A stretch of DNA of 25,863 bases from the IMG/VR virus record IMGVR_UViG_3300037258_001180, positions 1-25,863 of that record. The stretch is one strand, 5' to 3'. Source of the DNA: a virus. Numbering within the stretch: position 1 is the first letter of the stretch; each line of letters starts with the position of its first letter. Under the pieces are notes generated by a model, which was given only the letters and a program-made list of their open reading frames with translations, was not told the DNA's origin and did no database searches. The translations under genes were made by a program, and so were the position numbers. Shown here piece by piece: positions 1 through 7,363 of this stretch.

Positions 1-369
1 ATGCCGAATTACAACGCACAGGTACCGCCGTATTCAGTGAATCCGGGCGACGTGGCCCTAGTATTCAACAACGAAGCACCAGCGACGGGGCAGGCGAGCC
101 AGCAGCTTGCCGTGCCGAATTATTCCGGGTTTGCGGACAACGGCCGGACGGTTCGCTGGCAGACAATTTACGGAACTTCTCCGTCAGCCGTCAGCATCGT
201 GCTGCAAACAGCGATGGTGGACACCGACGGACAATACACAACGGTTGATACTTCGACGGCGGCAGGCGGGGAAGCGCGCACAGTGACCAACGTGCGGGGC
301 AACTTCCTGCGCGCCAAAGTTTCGTCGATCACAGGCGGTACGGGCGTAACGGTACAAGTTCTCGCTTGA
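1..369 (+). CDS. Small virion-associated-like protein (unknown)
   Basis: This 122-residue protein starts with an ATG at the very first base of the window, so its upstream signals cannot be seen and an earlier start is possible. No Cys, no signal peptide and no membrane segment is visible. It is rich in Thr, Val, Gly and Ala. The C-terminal half alternates hydrophobic and polar residues and ends in a Thr/Gly/Val stretch (SSITGGTGVTVQVLA), which looks like beta-sandwich structure. Small beta proteins of this kind often serve as decoration or minor tail proteins in phages. Its position just upstream of the packaging genes fits a virion role. I do not recognise a specific family, so the structural role is inference from composition and context. 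Confidence 0.7.
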   Translation: MPNYNAQVPPYSVNPGDVALVFNNEAPATGQASQQLAVPNYSGFADNGRTVRWQTIYGTSPSAVSIVLQTAMVDTDGQYTTVDTSTAAGGEARTVTNVRGNFLRAKVSSITGGTGVTVQVLA

Positions 370-510
370 TGGCAAGACGGGCCGAAGCATCGCCGTGGTG
401 ATTGGGTTTTCGTTCAGTGGTTTTTGTTCCGGCGGGGCGGCCCTGGTGCACGTCTTAGAGAAAATCTTGACGGCGCGCTCACATCCATTTTCGCGCGAGA
501 TAGGTACACC

Positions 511-969
511 ATGCCCAAAAAGACGAAGACATTTATCGTTGCTCTCGATGAGCAAGTAGCCAATGCCGACAATTCAAGCGGGGAAGCCACGCCAACCGTT
601 GCTGACGGACCGACAGCTTCTAAGGCTCAGACGCAGCAACGCGAGTCCGCGGCAGCGCGCAAACGACGGCGGCGGCACAAGAAGATGCGGATCGCCGACG
701 CGCTGAGGCGCGAGGGTCTGGACGAGAGGGAAGTCGCCAAGAGACTCGCGGTGGTGCTCGATCGGCAGACAGCCGCACAAACGACCGACGAAACGAACGA
801 CAAGCTGGCGGTGGAAACATTAATGAACTGCTTTCGGTACCTGGATGACGCCCCGCGGCCGGGCGGGAGCGGAGGCGCGCCGGTGGTGGTTAAACTGTCG
901 CACGACGTTCCACGGCCGCAACGGACTGGAAAAATCCAAGACGAGAAAGAGAGACGGGACAAGACATGA
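511..969 (+). CDS. Putative terminase small subunit-like protein
   Basis: This is a 152-residue hydrophilic protein. I chose the ATG at 511, in the phrase MPKKTKTF, over an in-frame TTG at 424 because the upstream extension looks unlike protein; the Shine-Dalgarno signal is modest in both cases. Residues 50-58 form a strongly basic patch (RKRRRRHKK). It is followed by a predicted helix-turn-helix-like segment at about 61-83 (ADALRREGLDEREVAKRLA), and the C-terminal quarter is charged. A basic, helical DNA-binding protein directly before the large terminase is the usual place for a small terminase subunit, which recognises packaging DNA. That role is inferred from position and the helix-turn-helix only. 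It could also be another DNA-binding protein. Its stop codon overlaps the start of the next gene (ATGA at 966-969), suggesting translational coupling. Confidence 0.6.
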   Translation: MPKKTKTFIVALDEQVANADNSSGEATPTVADGPTASKAQTQQRESAAARKRRRRHKKMRIADALRREGLDEREVAKRLAVVLDRQTAAQTTDETNDKLAVETLMNCFRYLDDAPRPGGSGGAPVVVKLSHDVPRPQRTGKIQDEKERRDKT

Positions 970-1130
970 GTGCGAGCCGGAATATGGTGGGATATATCGT
1001 TCAACTGAGTGGCGTGGGGGCATTTACTCTGGGTGGGATCCTGAGCGTGCATCACATTGCGATCGGCGCGTTGTTTCTTGCGGGCGCAGTGGCGTTTTAC
1101 GTAGGAGAAAAAGTCCGCACGCTCTCCTAA
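966..1130 (+). CDS. 54-residue membrane protein with two hydrophobic segments (holin-like?)
   Basis: This small ORF begins with an ATG that overlaps the stop of the preceding gene (ATGA) and ends at TAA 1128-1130. The product, beginning MSASRNMVGYIV, has two hydrophobic stretches at about residues 8-28 and 30-46. They are separated by a short HH turn, and the protein ends in a charged tail (GEKVRTLS). Two short membrane helices in a tiny phage protein recall class II holins or small membrane anchors. No endolysin sits next to it, so a lysis role is unproven. The start-stop overlap, continuous hydrophobic pattern and tight position between two packaging genes support a real gene. It has no recognisable family. 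Confidence 0.6.
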   Translation: MSASRNMVGYIVQLSGVGAFTLGGILSVHHIAIGALFLAGAVAFYVGEKVRTLS

Positions 1131-1223
1131 GCAGAGCGCTTTAGATTTATTGCCGCAATCAGCAGCAGAGTTGGCTTCGAAGTTCACTGGAAGTTCTCCC
1201 CTATTCTCCTGGGCGCAATCGAA

Positions 1224-2765
1224 ATGGCGAAAGTTCAATCGGGTTGTGCGCGCTGGGCTGAAACGGAAGGAAGGCCACTGACACTTTCCTACGATCCGTT
1301 TCCGAAGCAGCGGCAGTTTCATGCGTCGCCGGCAAAATACAGGCTGTTCGGCGGCGCAGCCGGGCCGGGAAAGTCCAAAGCGCTGCTGATGGAAGCGGTG
1401 CTTCAAGCGCACGAGCATCCCAGGGCAAACACTCTGCTGCTGCGGAGAACGTTTCCGGAACTCGAACAATCGCTACTGCTCTATTTTCGGCGAGACGTTC
1501 CGCGAGAGCTTTACAAGAGCTTCAACGATTCAAAGCACGTGGTGGAGTGGTGGAACGGATCGACGACACGATTTGGCTACTGCCAGAGCGAAAACGACGT
1601 TTACCAGTATCAGGGAGCCGAGTTTCTCTTCATCGGCATCGATGAGCTGACGCTGTTTACGCTGCGGCAATGGCAATTTTTGACGAGCCGCAACCGGTGT
1701 CCGGTGGCTGGAGCGTTTCCGTGCATGGCGGGTGCGACGAACCCAGGAAACATCGGGCACGCGTGGGTGAAGGCGCTGTGGGTGGACAAAAAGCCAGCCG
1801 CGGGCATGGAGACGCCTGAGGAATACGATCCGGGCGACTACGACTTTATTCCGGCGCGCGTGAGCGACAATCCGATCTATGCGACGGACGAGCAGTACAC
1901 GAAAACACTGCGGTCGCTTCCGTCACATCTGAAGCGGGCGTTTCTGGATGGGGATTGGGACGTCTTCGCGGGGCAATACTTCGACAGATTCGACTATTCG
2001 CGGCATGTGGTGCGGCCGGAACAGATCGAGTGGAAAGACTGGTGGCCGCGATGGATTTCGCTCGACTGGGGTTTCGAACATCCGGCGGCAGTGTATTGGC
2101 ACGCGGCGATACCGGGCAAGAGCGGGCCGGCGATTGAGCCGGGGGGGCAAGGATCGGCGTTGCGCGGGGACGAGGGGCGGCAGGGGCAGGTGGCGACGTA
2201 TCGCGAATATGTGACGCGACGAACGCCGCCGCGCGAGTTGGCACGCGAGATTGTGTCGAGAAGCGATTCGAACGGAGAACGAGAGAAGATCGATGCGATC
2301 TATCTTTCGCCGGACGCGTTTGCGAGGCGGACTGACGAGGCGTCGATCGCGGAACAGATGGGAGATGTATTCGCAGCAGCAGGATTTCCGCGGCCGATTC
2401 CCGCAGACGACGATCGCATCGGCGGCTGGATGCTGATGTACCAAATGCTGGACGCTGGCGAGTGGATCCTCGGCGAGAATTGCGTGGAGTTGATTCGGAC
2501 GCTGCCGAATTTGATTCGGGACGATGCGCGGATTGAGGACGTGGAGAAATGCGATGGCGACGATCCGGCGGATGCGGCGCGGTATGGACTGAAATCGCGT
2601 TACGGTGTGCGCCGACAGGGCAGCGTGTGGGTGCCGCTTGAGCAGCGGCTTGCAGCGCGAGTGACGTCCGCCGATCCGACGGTGCGGGCGATTCAAGCGA
2701 TGAAGGCGCAGTTGGAAGAGACGAGCAAGTTGATGCCGGTGTCGTTTTTGAGGCGACGGCGGTAG
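1224..2765 (+). CDS. terL: Terminase large subunit (ATPase plus nuclease)
   Basis: This 513-residue protein is the motor that pumps phage DNA into the procapsid through the portal and cuts the concatemer. The N-terminal ATPase has a Walker A loop, GGAAGPGKS, at residues 43-51, a Walker B strand, FLFIGIDE, at 134-141 (catalytic E141), and a coupling motif, GATNPGN, at 170-176. The C-terminal RNase H-fold nuclease shows LDWG at 280-283 (metal-binding D281), a second acidic site, SPDAF, at 362-366 (D363), and a third Asp in DPADAARYG near 447-455. Together these are the complete catalytic set, and the length is normal for the family. A Gly-rich insert lies at about 297-325 within the nuclease domain. 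The start at 1224 lacks a strong Shine-Dalgarno site. The portal gene lies about 1.1 kb downstream, as is typical. Confidence 0.95.
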   Translation: MAKVQSGCARWAETEGRPLTLSYDPFPKQRQFHASPAKYRLFGGAAGPGKSKALLMEAVLQAHEHPRANTLLLRRTFPELEQSLLLYFRRDVPRELYKSFNDSKHVVEWWNGSTTRFGYCQSENDVYQYQGAEFLFIGIDELTLFTLRQWQFLTSRNRCPVAGAFPCMAGATNPGNIGHAWVKALWVDKKPAAGMETPEEYDPGDYDFIPARVSDNPIYATDEQYTKTLRSLPSHLKRAFLDGDWDVFAGQYFDRFDYSRHVVRPEQIEWKDWWPRWISLDWGFEHPAAVYWHAAIPGKSGPAIEPGGQGSALRGDEGRQGQVATYREYVTRRTPPRELAREIVSRSDSNGEREKIDAIYLSPDAFARRTDEASIAEQMGDVFAAAGFPRPIPADDDRIGGWMLMYQMLDAGEWILGENCVELIRTLPNLIRDDARIEDVEKCDGDDPADAARYGLKSRYGVRRQGSVWVPLEQRLAARVTSADPTVRAIQAMKAQLEETSKLMPVSFLRRRR

Positions 2766-3104
2766 GGAAGGCAGTGGCTAGTGGTTAGTGGGCAGATGAG
2801 GCGAAAGAGCCGGCAACTGAGCGCCAACCATACGTGTTTAGACAAGCGCGAAGCCCCGTTTGCGAGGATCTGGAAGGGAAGAGGGGTTCTTCGCGAAGCT
2901 GTTTTGTGCTGTTGGTGGAAATTGCGGCGCTCAGAATGACGGCGTAAGAGCAACTGCAAAACCCGCCGCCGCGGGCAGGCCGTGCCCTGACGAAAAATCG
3001 ACGCTGCGAGATGGAGTTGGAAGTTCGAGTTCCGTTAAAGGCTCTAGTCTTTTCCGCAGTGCCGTAGCCAAAGTTTGACGCAAGAATTCTTGAGGGTGAT
3101 CCCA
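2766..3104. other. Gene-free stretch resembling host dispersed intergenic repeat
   Basis: These 339 bases between the terminase and the next small gene hold no convincing gene. The text at 2772-2791 (a reiterated 'agtggctagtggttagtggg' type sequence) and at 2927-2942, whose complement reads CCGTCATTCTGAGCGC, looks like the short repetitive intergenic sequences I recall from Acidobacteria and some other soil-bacterial genomes. The segment at about 2880-2895, containing gaggggttcttcgcg, belongs to the same type. Two short adjacent GC-rich inverted repeats lie near 2963-2988, without a T-run. Short ORFs here have no ribosome site and look like translated repeat. Assignment as a host repeat rests on recall, not a search. 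Confidence 0.45.
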
Positions 3105-3452
3105 ATGCTAGCTGATCTGATTACGCATATTCGTGCGCTGTGGCATCGAATCACGGCGAGCCGATACGTGCAGGCGCTTGAGATGGAGATTTTGCGCTTG
3201 CGGGCGGAAAATCGCGCGTTGATGAATTCTATTCTGGGAGTGGCGGGGATTCCTCCTGTGGTGACGAAGGACAGCGAAGGCAGCGGAGCGTCAACTGCAA
3301 TGAAGGCGGCGACGAACGGCAGCGGAAGCCCAATCCCGAGCAATGGGCAAGCGGCGCAGCCACTGCGGAAACGATCGTGGCAGCAGATTAACCGGGCGCT
3401 GGAGATCGAATCGGCGCGGAAGAAAGATCCGGGCGAAAACAGCAGCTCGTAG
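3105..3452 (+). CDS. Small coiled-coil protein of the packaging/head cluster (unknown)
   Basis: The predicted product has 115 residues. I chose the ATG at 3105 (MLADLITHI) because a GAGGGTGAT Shine-Dalgarno-like sequence lies just upstream; an in-frame TTG at 3075 would add ten residues but has poor signals. Residues about 20-45 form a leucine-zipper-like amphipathic helix (LEMEILRLRAENRALMNSIL). A Gly/Ser/Ala-rich linker follows, and then a basic C-terminal helix (KRSWQQINRALEIESARKK). There are no Cys residues and no membrane segment. The protein sits between the terminase and portal genes and probably oligomerises. I do not recognise the family. A head-morphogenesis accessory role is inference from context only. 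Confidence 0.65.
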   Translation: MLADLITHIRALWHRITASRYVQALEMEILRLRAENRALMNSILGVAGIPPVVTKDSEGSGASTAMKAATNGSGSPIPSNGQAAQPLRKRSWQQINRALEIESARKKDPGENSSS

Positions 3453-3497
3453 TTGAAGTTCACAGCGGGAATTTATTCGCAATCCATTCGGAAGGGC

Positions 3498-3502
3498 GGA
3501 GG
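3498..3502 (+). promoter_or_regulatory. Ribosome binding site that sets the start at 3507
   Basis: GGAGG lies four bases before the ATG at 3507. It favours this start over the in-frame TTG at 3453, which directly abuts the preceding stop codon and has no such site. Confidence 0.7.
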
Positions 3503-3506
3503 ATGC

Positions 3507-3881
3507 ATGCCATTTATTCGAGGACGGTATTACGTGAATCCGATCGCGGGCGGCGCGCTGGAGGCGGCACGAGAAGCGGAAGAGGCGCTGGCTGCGTCGC
3601 ACGGCTCCGATGACAACGAGGGAGATGGACAAGACGACAGCGGGAACGATGCGGCGGCCGGCAAGCCTGCGCGACGGATTGATATCGAGATTGCTGAACT
3701 GGTGCCCGCGCAGTCCGGGCGCGCAACAAAGGGCTATATCGCACGGGTGCATCGAGACGCTGTTGCTGAAACGAGTGGCTCGAACGGCGCTGCGCAACCG
3801 GAAAAGCGCGTGTTTTACGACCAGGGACAATTAGTGAACTTTTTGAGAAGCGAACTAGCGAAAAACGGCAGCCGCCGATAA
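3507..3881 (+). CDS. Small acidic-linker protein upstream of portal (unknown)
   Basis: This 124-residue protein starts MPFIRGRYYVNP behind a clear GGAGG site. The N-terminal segment is compact and basic-aromatic. Residues about 20-55 form an Ala/Glu/Asp-rich, probably disordered linker, and the C-terminal part (about 56-124) resembles a small alpha/beta domain ending VFYDQGQLVNFLRSELAKN. The ordered end regions and the acidic linker recall small phage accessory proteins, but I recognise no family. It ends ten bases before the portal start, so it is very likely cotranscribed with the portal gene. A role at the portal or procapsid is only suggested by position. Confidence 0.7.
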   Translation: MPFIRGRYYVNPIAGGALEAAREAEEALAASHGSDDNEGDGQDDSGNDAAAGKPARRIDIEIAELVPAQSGRATKGYIARVHRDAVAETSGSNGAAQPEKRVFYDQGQLVNFLRSELAKNGSRR

Positions 3882-3891
3882 GCGAGAGCAG

Positions 3892-6300
3892 ATGTCTATC
3901 ACACAAACGAAATTTCCGAAGGCTGATGCGGCAATTGTCCCACTGGAAACGCCGGTGCAAAAAGAGTCCGCCGGCGATTACGGCCCGAACAACGAACGTT
4001 TGCCGGAACGGCTGCAGGAAGCGCTGCGACGGCTAGTGTTCCAATTTTCGACCGAGTCCGAGTCGACGCGCCGGCAGGAGATCCGCCGAATCAAGCAGGC
4101 GCACCAATTCTGGCGCGGGCTGCAGTATTTGTGGTGGAACGAGCGCGACCAGAATTGGCATCTGCCGTTCCAGGGAAAAATGCTGGGCAACAGCTCGCTC
4201 GACTCGATGCCGCGTTACGAGTTCGTAACGAATATTTATCAGGCGTTTGGATTGTCACTGGTGGCCGTGCTCTCGCAGGACGTGCCGCGGGTGCGGTTTT
4301 TTCCGTCGTCCGCGCAGGCTGAAGAGGATGTGGCTGCCGCGAAGGCTGCGACGGAAGTTTCGAGCCTGGTGGAGCGGAATAACCGGATCGGGAACCTGAT
4401 TGTCGATGAGGCGTTTCATCTTTGGACGGATGGGAAGGTGGGCGCGTACGTGCGGTATGTAGTGGATGGGCAGCGATTTGGTTTTCATCCGGAATCGGAG
4501 CTTGGCGCGCGCGAGGTGAAGATCGGGTCGGATACGTATGTGTGTCCGGAGTGCGGCGCGGAGACTGGAGCGCACGCGAAGAAAAAAGTCGCGGCGAAGA
4601 ACGCGGGCGGAGCGGTGAGGCAGGGCGATGGTGACGGTGGGGCGTCTGATGCGAAGAGTGACACGTCGATTGATGGATTGGGCGTGATGAGCTGCGTGCA
4701 ATGCGGCGCGTTGTTGACGGAAGAGGATTTTGTCGCGGCCGAGACGATTACGGTTCCATCGGGCGAGACGCGGCTACGAGTGCCGAACGGGCAAGAAGTG
4801 GTGACGATCGTGGGCGGGCTGGAATTGAAAACACCGCCGTGGGCGAACGAGATGCATGAGTATCCGTATCTCCAATGGAATATGGAGGTACACCTGGCGC
4901 GGCTGCGGGCTGCGTATCCACATGCGGGGGACAAGATCGGGCCGCCGGTAGCGTCCGGCGGGCAGGAATATGAGCGACTGGCGCGGCTCGCGCAATCGCA
5001 GGGCGGTCCGCTGACGGAGGGCGGAGATTTCAACCTCAACTTGATCACGTTTCAGCGGACGTGGCTGCGGCCGTGGGCGTTTTTCGCGCTGGACGACAAG
5101 GAACTGCGCGAGCAACTGCTGCAAGTTTTTCCGGATGGCGCGTATGTGGCGTTTGCGGGAGACGTTTACTGCGAAGCGCGCGGTGAAAACATGGATGATC
5201 ACTGGCGGGTATTACATGCGTTGCCGGGCGATGGATCGAGCGGGCGGCCTGCGTTGGGCGATGCGCTGATCAGCGTGCAGGAGCGGTTTAACACACTATC
5301 GAATTTGCAGATGGAGACTTACGAATACGGCATACCGCCGATCTATGCCGACAGCGAAGTGCTGGATTTCGATTCGCTGCAGAACCAGACGGCGGAGCCG
5401 GGATCGCACTATCCGGCGCGCGCTAAAGCGGGACAGTCACTCGCGGCGGGATTCTTTCAGCCGGCCGCGGCGGAGGTGCCGCCTGATCTGGCGGAACACG
5501 CAGCGAGTTTGATGGGGCCGGTGGCGCAGTTTTTGACGGGAGCGTTTCCCGCGCTGTTTGGCGGGGCGATGGCGAACAACGAGACGGCGTCCGGATACGC
5601 CATGGCGCGCGACCAGGCGATGGGGCGGATTGGCCTGGTGTGGAGGAGAATGAAATTCTTCCATGCGGACGTGATGTTGCTCGCCGTGGATTGTTTCCGA
5701 AGGAACAGACCGAACGATGTGGAGGTAACGCTGCTGGGGACCGGGGCGGCGTTTGAATCGCAATGGATACGCCTAGCTGACCTGAAGGGGAATCTCTTCA
5801 GCTATCCGGAGACGGACGAGCAGTACCCAACGCTGTGGTCGCAGCAACGGGCGGTGCTGTTGCAGTTGATGGGAAGCAGCGATCCGCAGATGCAGGCGAT
5901 GCTGGCGCATCCGGAAAATATGGCGTTGGTGAAGCGGCTGATCGGGCTGGAGGAATTGGTCGTGCCGGACGACGAGTCGCGGACGAAACAGTATCGGGAA
6001 ATTGCGCAGCTTGTGGCGGAAGTGCCTGTGGTGCGGCGCGACGATGGGTCAGGAGTCGAGCTGATCCTGCCGAGTATCGTGCCGGATGAGTTTGCGGACA
6101 ATCACGCGGTGGAGCTGGAAATTTGCATGAGATGGTTTTCGTCAGATGCGGGGCAGGTGGCGAAGATCGACGCGCCGGCGGGCTATGCCAATGTGAAGGC
6201 GCATGCGATGTTCCATCGGGATTATTTGCGGAAGCAGCAGGAGCAGGCTGCGGCGGCGAGCGGCGTTGGCAACAGCGCGCGGGTGCGGACTGCATCGTAG
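3892..6300 (+). CDS. Portal protein, large podovirus-type, with zinc-ribbon-like insert
   Basis: This 802-residue protein lies just after the terminase group and before a scaffold-like gene and the capsid gene, the canonical portal position. The portal is the dodecameric ring through which DNA enters and leaves the head. The size is in the range of P22-type portals rather than the roughly 400-500 residues of many siphovirus portals. The N-terminus has an alpha-helical segment, RRIKQAHQFWRGLQYLWWNERDQNWH. It is followed by FVTNIYQAFGLSLVAVLSQDVPRVRFFP at about 104-131, a pattern familiar from podovirus portals. Two CxxC pairs at C218/C221 and C268/C271 flank a Gly/Ala/Lys-rich insert and could form a zinc ribbon. 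Sequence around residues 460-600 contains the stem/wing-like helices. The portal call is by length, context and sequence gestalt. Confidence 0.85.
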   Translation: MSITQTKFPKADAAIVPLETPVQKESAGDYGPNNERLPERLQEALRRLVFQFSTESESTRRQEIRRIKQAHQFWRGLQYLWWNERDQNWHLPFQGKMLGNSSLDSMPRYEFVTNIYQAFGLSLVAVLSQDVPRVRFFPSSAQAEEDVAAAKAATEVSSLVERNNRIGNLIVDEAFHLWTDGKVGAYVRYVVDGQRFGFHPESELGAREVKIGSDTYVCPECGAETGAHAKKKVAAKNAGGAVRQGDGDGGASDAKSDTSIDGLGVMSCVQCGALLTEEDFVAAETITVPSGETRLRVPNGQEVVTIVGGLELKTPPWANEMHEYPYLQWNMEVHLARLRAAYPHAGDKIGPPVASGGQEYERLARLAQSQGGPLTEGGDFNLNLITFQRTWLRPWAFFALDDKELREQLLQVFPDGAYVAFAGDVYCEARGENMDDHWRVLHALPGDGSSGRPALGDALISVQERFNTLSNLQMETYEYGIPPIYADSEVLDFDSLQNQTAEPGSHYPARAKAGQSLAAGFFQPAAAEVPPDLAEHAASLMGPVAQFLTGAFPALFGGAMANNETASGYAMARDQAMGRIGLVWRRMKFFHADVMLLAVDCFRRNRPNDVEVTLLGTGAAFESQWIRLADLKGNLFSYPETDEQYPTLWSQQRAVLLQLMGSSDPQMQAMLAHPENMALVKRLIGLEELVVPDDESRTKQYREIAQLVAEVPVVRRDDGSGVELILPSIVPDEFADNHAVELEICMRWFSSDAGQVAKIDAPAGYANVKAHAMFHRDYLRKQQEQAAAASGVGNSARVRTAS

Positions 6301-6321
6301 GCGCGCGCTGCGAGGCTACGG

Positions 6322-7188
6322 CTAGAAGGTGCGTTCGGCGGAGTTGCTGTAAGTGCGCGTGCCGTAGGCGTTTTTTTGCGAAGGTGGCGGAGCGACGAGG
6401 CGAACGACGTGCAAGAGGCGTTCGGGCTTGAACGGCTTGGCCATGCAGACGACGGCGCCGAGCTGGTGGCTGGCGGCGTAATCGGCAGGCTGCGCGGAAC
6501 GCGTGAGGAGAATTACAGGCACGTGTTGGAGGCGCTCGTTGCGCTTGACGATAAGGCAGAGATCGTGGCCGGACATATCTTGCGCTTCGACTTCGGCGAC
6601 GAAGACGGCCGGAATAGTGGTTTTGAGAACTTCGAGAGCTTCCTTCGCCGTAGGGACGATGATGACTGTGTAGCCGTCTTGCTGGAGAATGCCGCGCATG
6701 ATTTCGGCGGTGCGGACGTCGGGTTCGACGGCGAGCACGACGGATTGCTGGGCGGCTTGCTGTGTTTGTGCGCCGGCGGCTGGAGCATGAGACGGAGCCA
6801 GCGAACCGGAGGCGCGATATTGAGGGCCTTTGGCGGCGAGGAATTGGACAGCAATGGCAAAGCGCTTGTCGGGCTGTTCCACCACGCGAACGATTTCGGC
6901 GGGCTCGGCTTTATTGAGCGCGGTGGCCGCAGAGGAATAGGGAAACGTGATGTGGACGGATTGTCCGACTACGTAGCCGGGACGGCTGGATGTAAAGAGC
7001 AGGCCATCGCGCGACACGTCAATGCTGGTGCAGATTTCTTCCGGAGTTTGGAAATTCGAGGCTCGGATGTGGACCTGAGCGCTAATTTTGGCGCGTTTGC
7101 GCCGGCGTCTCTCGGCGCCGCCGGAGAAGGATTGCTGTTTGGCTGGCGAGGCGACGGCGCTGGACGTAGTTGAAGTTGCGGTACTCAT
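6322..7188 (-). CDS. PilZ domain fused to a pseudo-receiver domain (cyclic-di-GMP type regulator)
   Basis: This 288-residue protein lies on the opposite strand to the structural genes. The N-terminal PilZ domain (about 26-117) shows the arginine-rich motif ERRRRKRAK at 26-34 and DVSRDG at 57-62 (D57, S59, G62). These are the RxxxR and D/NxSxxG signature residues that bind cyclic-di-GMP in PilZ proteins. An Ala/Gln/Pro-rich linker leads to a CheY-like receiver (about 149-266) with T229 and K251 correctly spaced. The residue at the phosphoacceptor position is Glu199 instead of Asp, so normal phosphorylation is unlikely. The start is the ATG at 7188, with AAGGGGGG five bases upstream; an in-frame upstream start would add 15 unlikely residues. 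The gene converges on the portal with a 21-base gap. This architecture is typical of Acidobacteriota chromosomes, so it is likely acquired cargo. Confidence 0.9.
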   Translation of the reverse strand: MSTATSTTSSAVASPAKQQSFSGGAERRRRKRAKISAQVHIRASNFQTPEEICTSIDVSRDGLLFTSSRPGYVVGQSVHITFPYSSAATALNKAEPAEIVRVVEQPDKRFAIAVQFLAAKGPQYRASGSLAPSHAPAAGAQTQQAAQQSVVLAVEPDVRTAEIMRGILQQDGYTVIIVPTAKEALEVLKTTIPAVFVAEVEAQDMSGHDLCLIVKRNERLQHVPVILLTRSAQPADYAASHQLGAVVCMAKPFKPERLLHVVRLVAPPPSQKNAYGTRTYSNSAERTF

Positions 7189-7193
7189 TAAAA

Positions 7194-7201
7194 CCCCCCT
7201 T
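7194..7201 (-). promoter_or_regulatory. Strong ribosome binding site of the PilZ-receiver gene
   Basis: On the minus strand AAGGGGGG lies five bases before the ATG at 7188. It fixes this start and argues against the longer ORF reading from 7233. Confidence 0.75.
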
Positions 7202-7348
7202 GAAAACCATGCGGGGAAAGGTTGTTGCCACACTCAGGCCAGAGAACCTTCACCAGCTCCAAAGGGTAAGTTTCGCTGGGGAACACGATTTGGGGAATAG
7301 TACGTTGGTATCAATTTTAAAGGGCGATTCTGCAGTATAGGCACGCGC

Positions 7349-7354
7349 GGAGGG
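7349..7354 (+). promoter_or_regulatory. Ribosome binding site favouring the start at 7364
   Basis: GGAGGG abuts the ATG at 7355, which leaves no spacer, but lies nine bases before the in-frame ATG at 7364. The second ATG is therefore the better start. Confidence 0.6.
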
Positions 7355-7363
7355 ATGGCTTTC

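Noticed and set aside
627-1469. 280-residue minus-strand ORF across the small-terminase and large-terminase starts
   Set aside because: It is Arg/Ser/Cys-rich with no domain signature and overlaps genes with good motifs on the + strand.
2860-3078. 72-residue + strand ORF between terminase and the small coiled-coil gene
   Set aside because: It has no ribosome site and its sequence reads like translated intergenic repeat.
6376-7173. 265-residue + strand ORF opposite the PilZ-receiver gene
   Set aside because: The minus frame contains two clear domains with correctly spaced motif residues and a strong ribosome site; the + frame is a shadow with low-complexity Gly/Asp/Glu text.
7189-7363. Promoter pair between the PilZ gene and the scaffold-like gene
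   Set aside because: A -10-like TATAGG near 7336 has no properly spaced -35 element, so no promoter call is justified.
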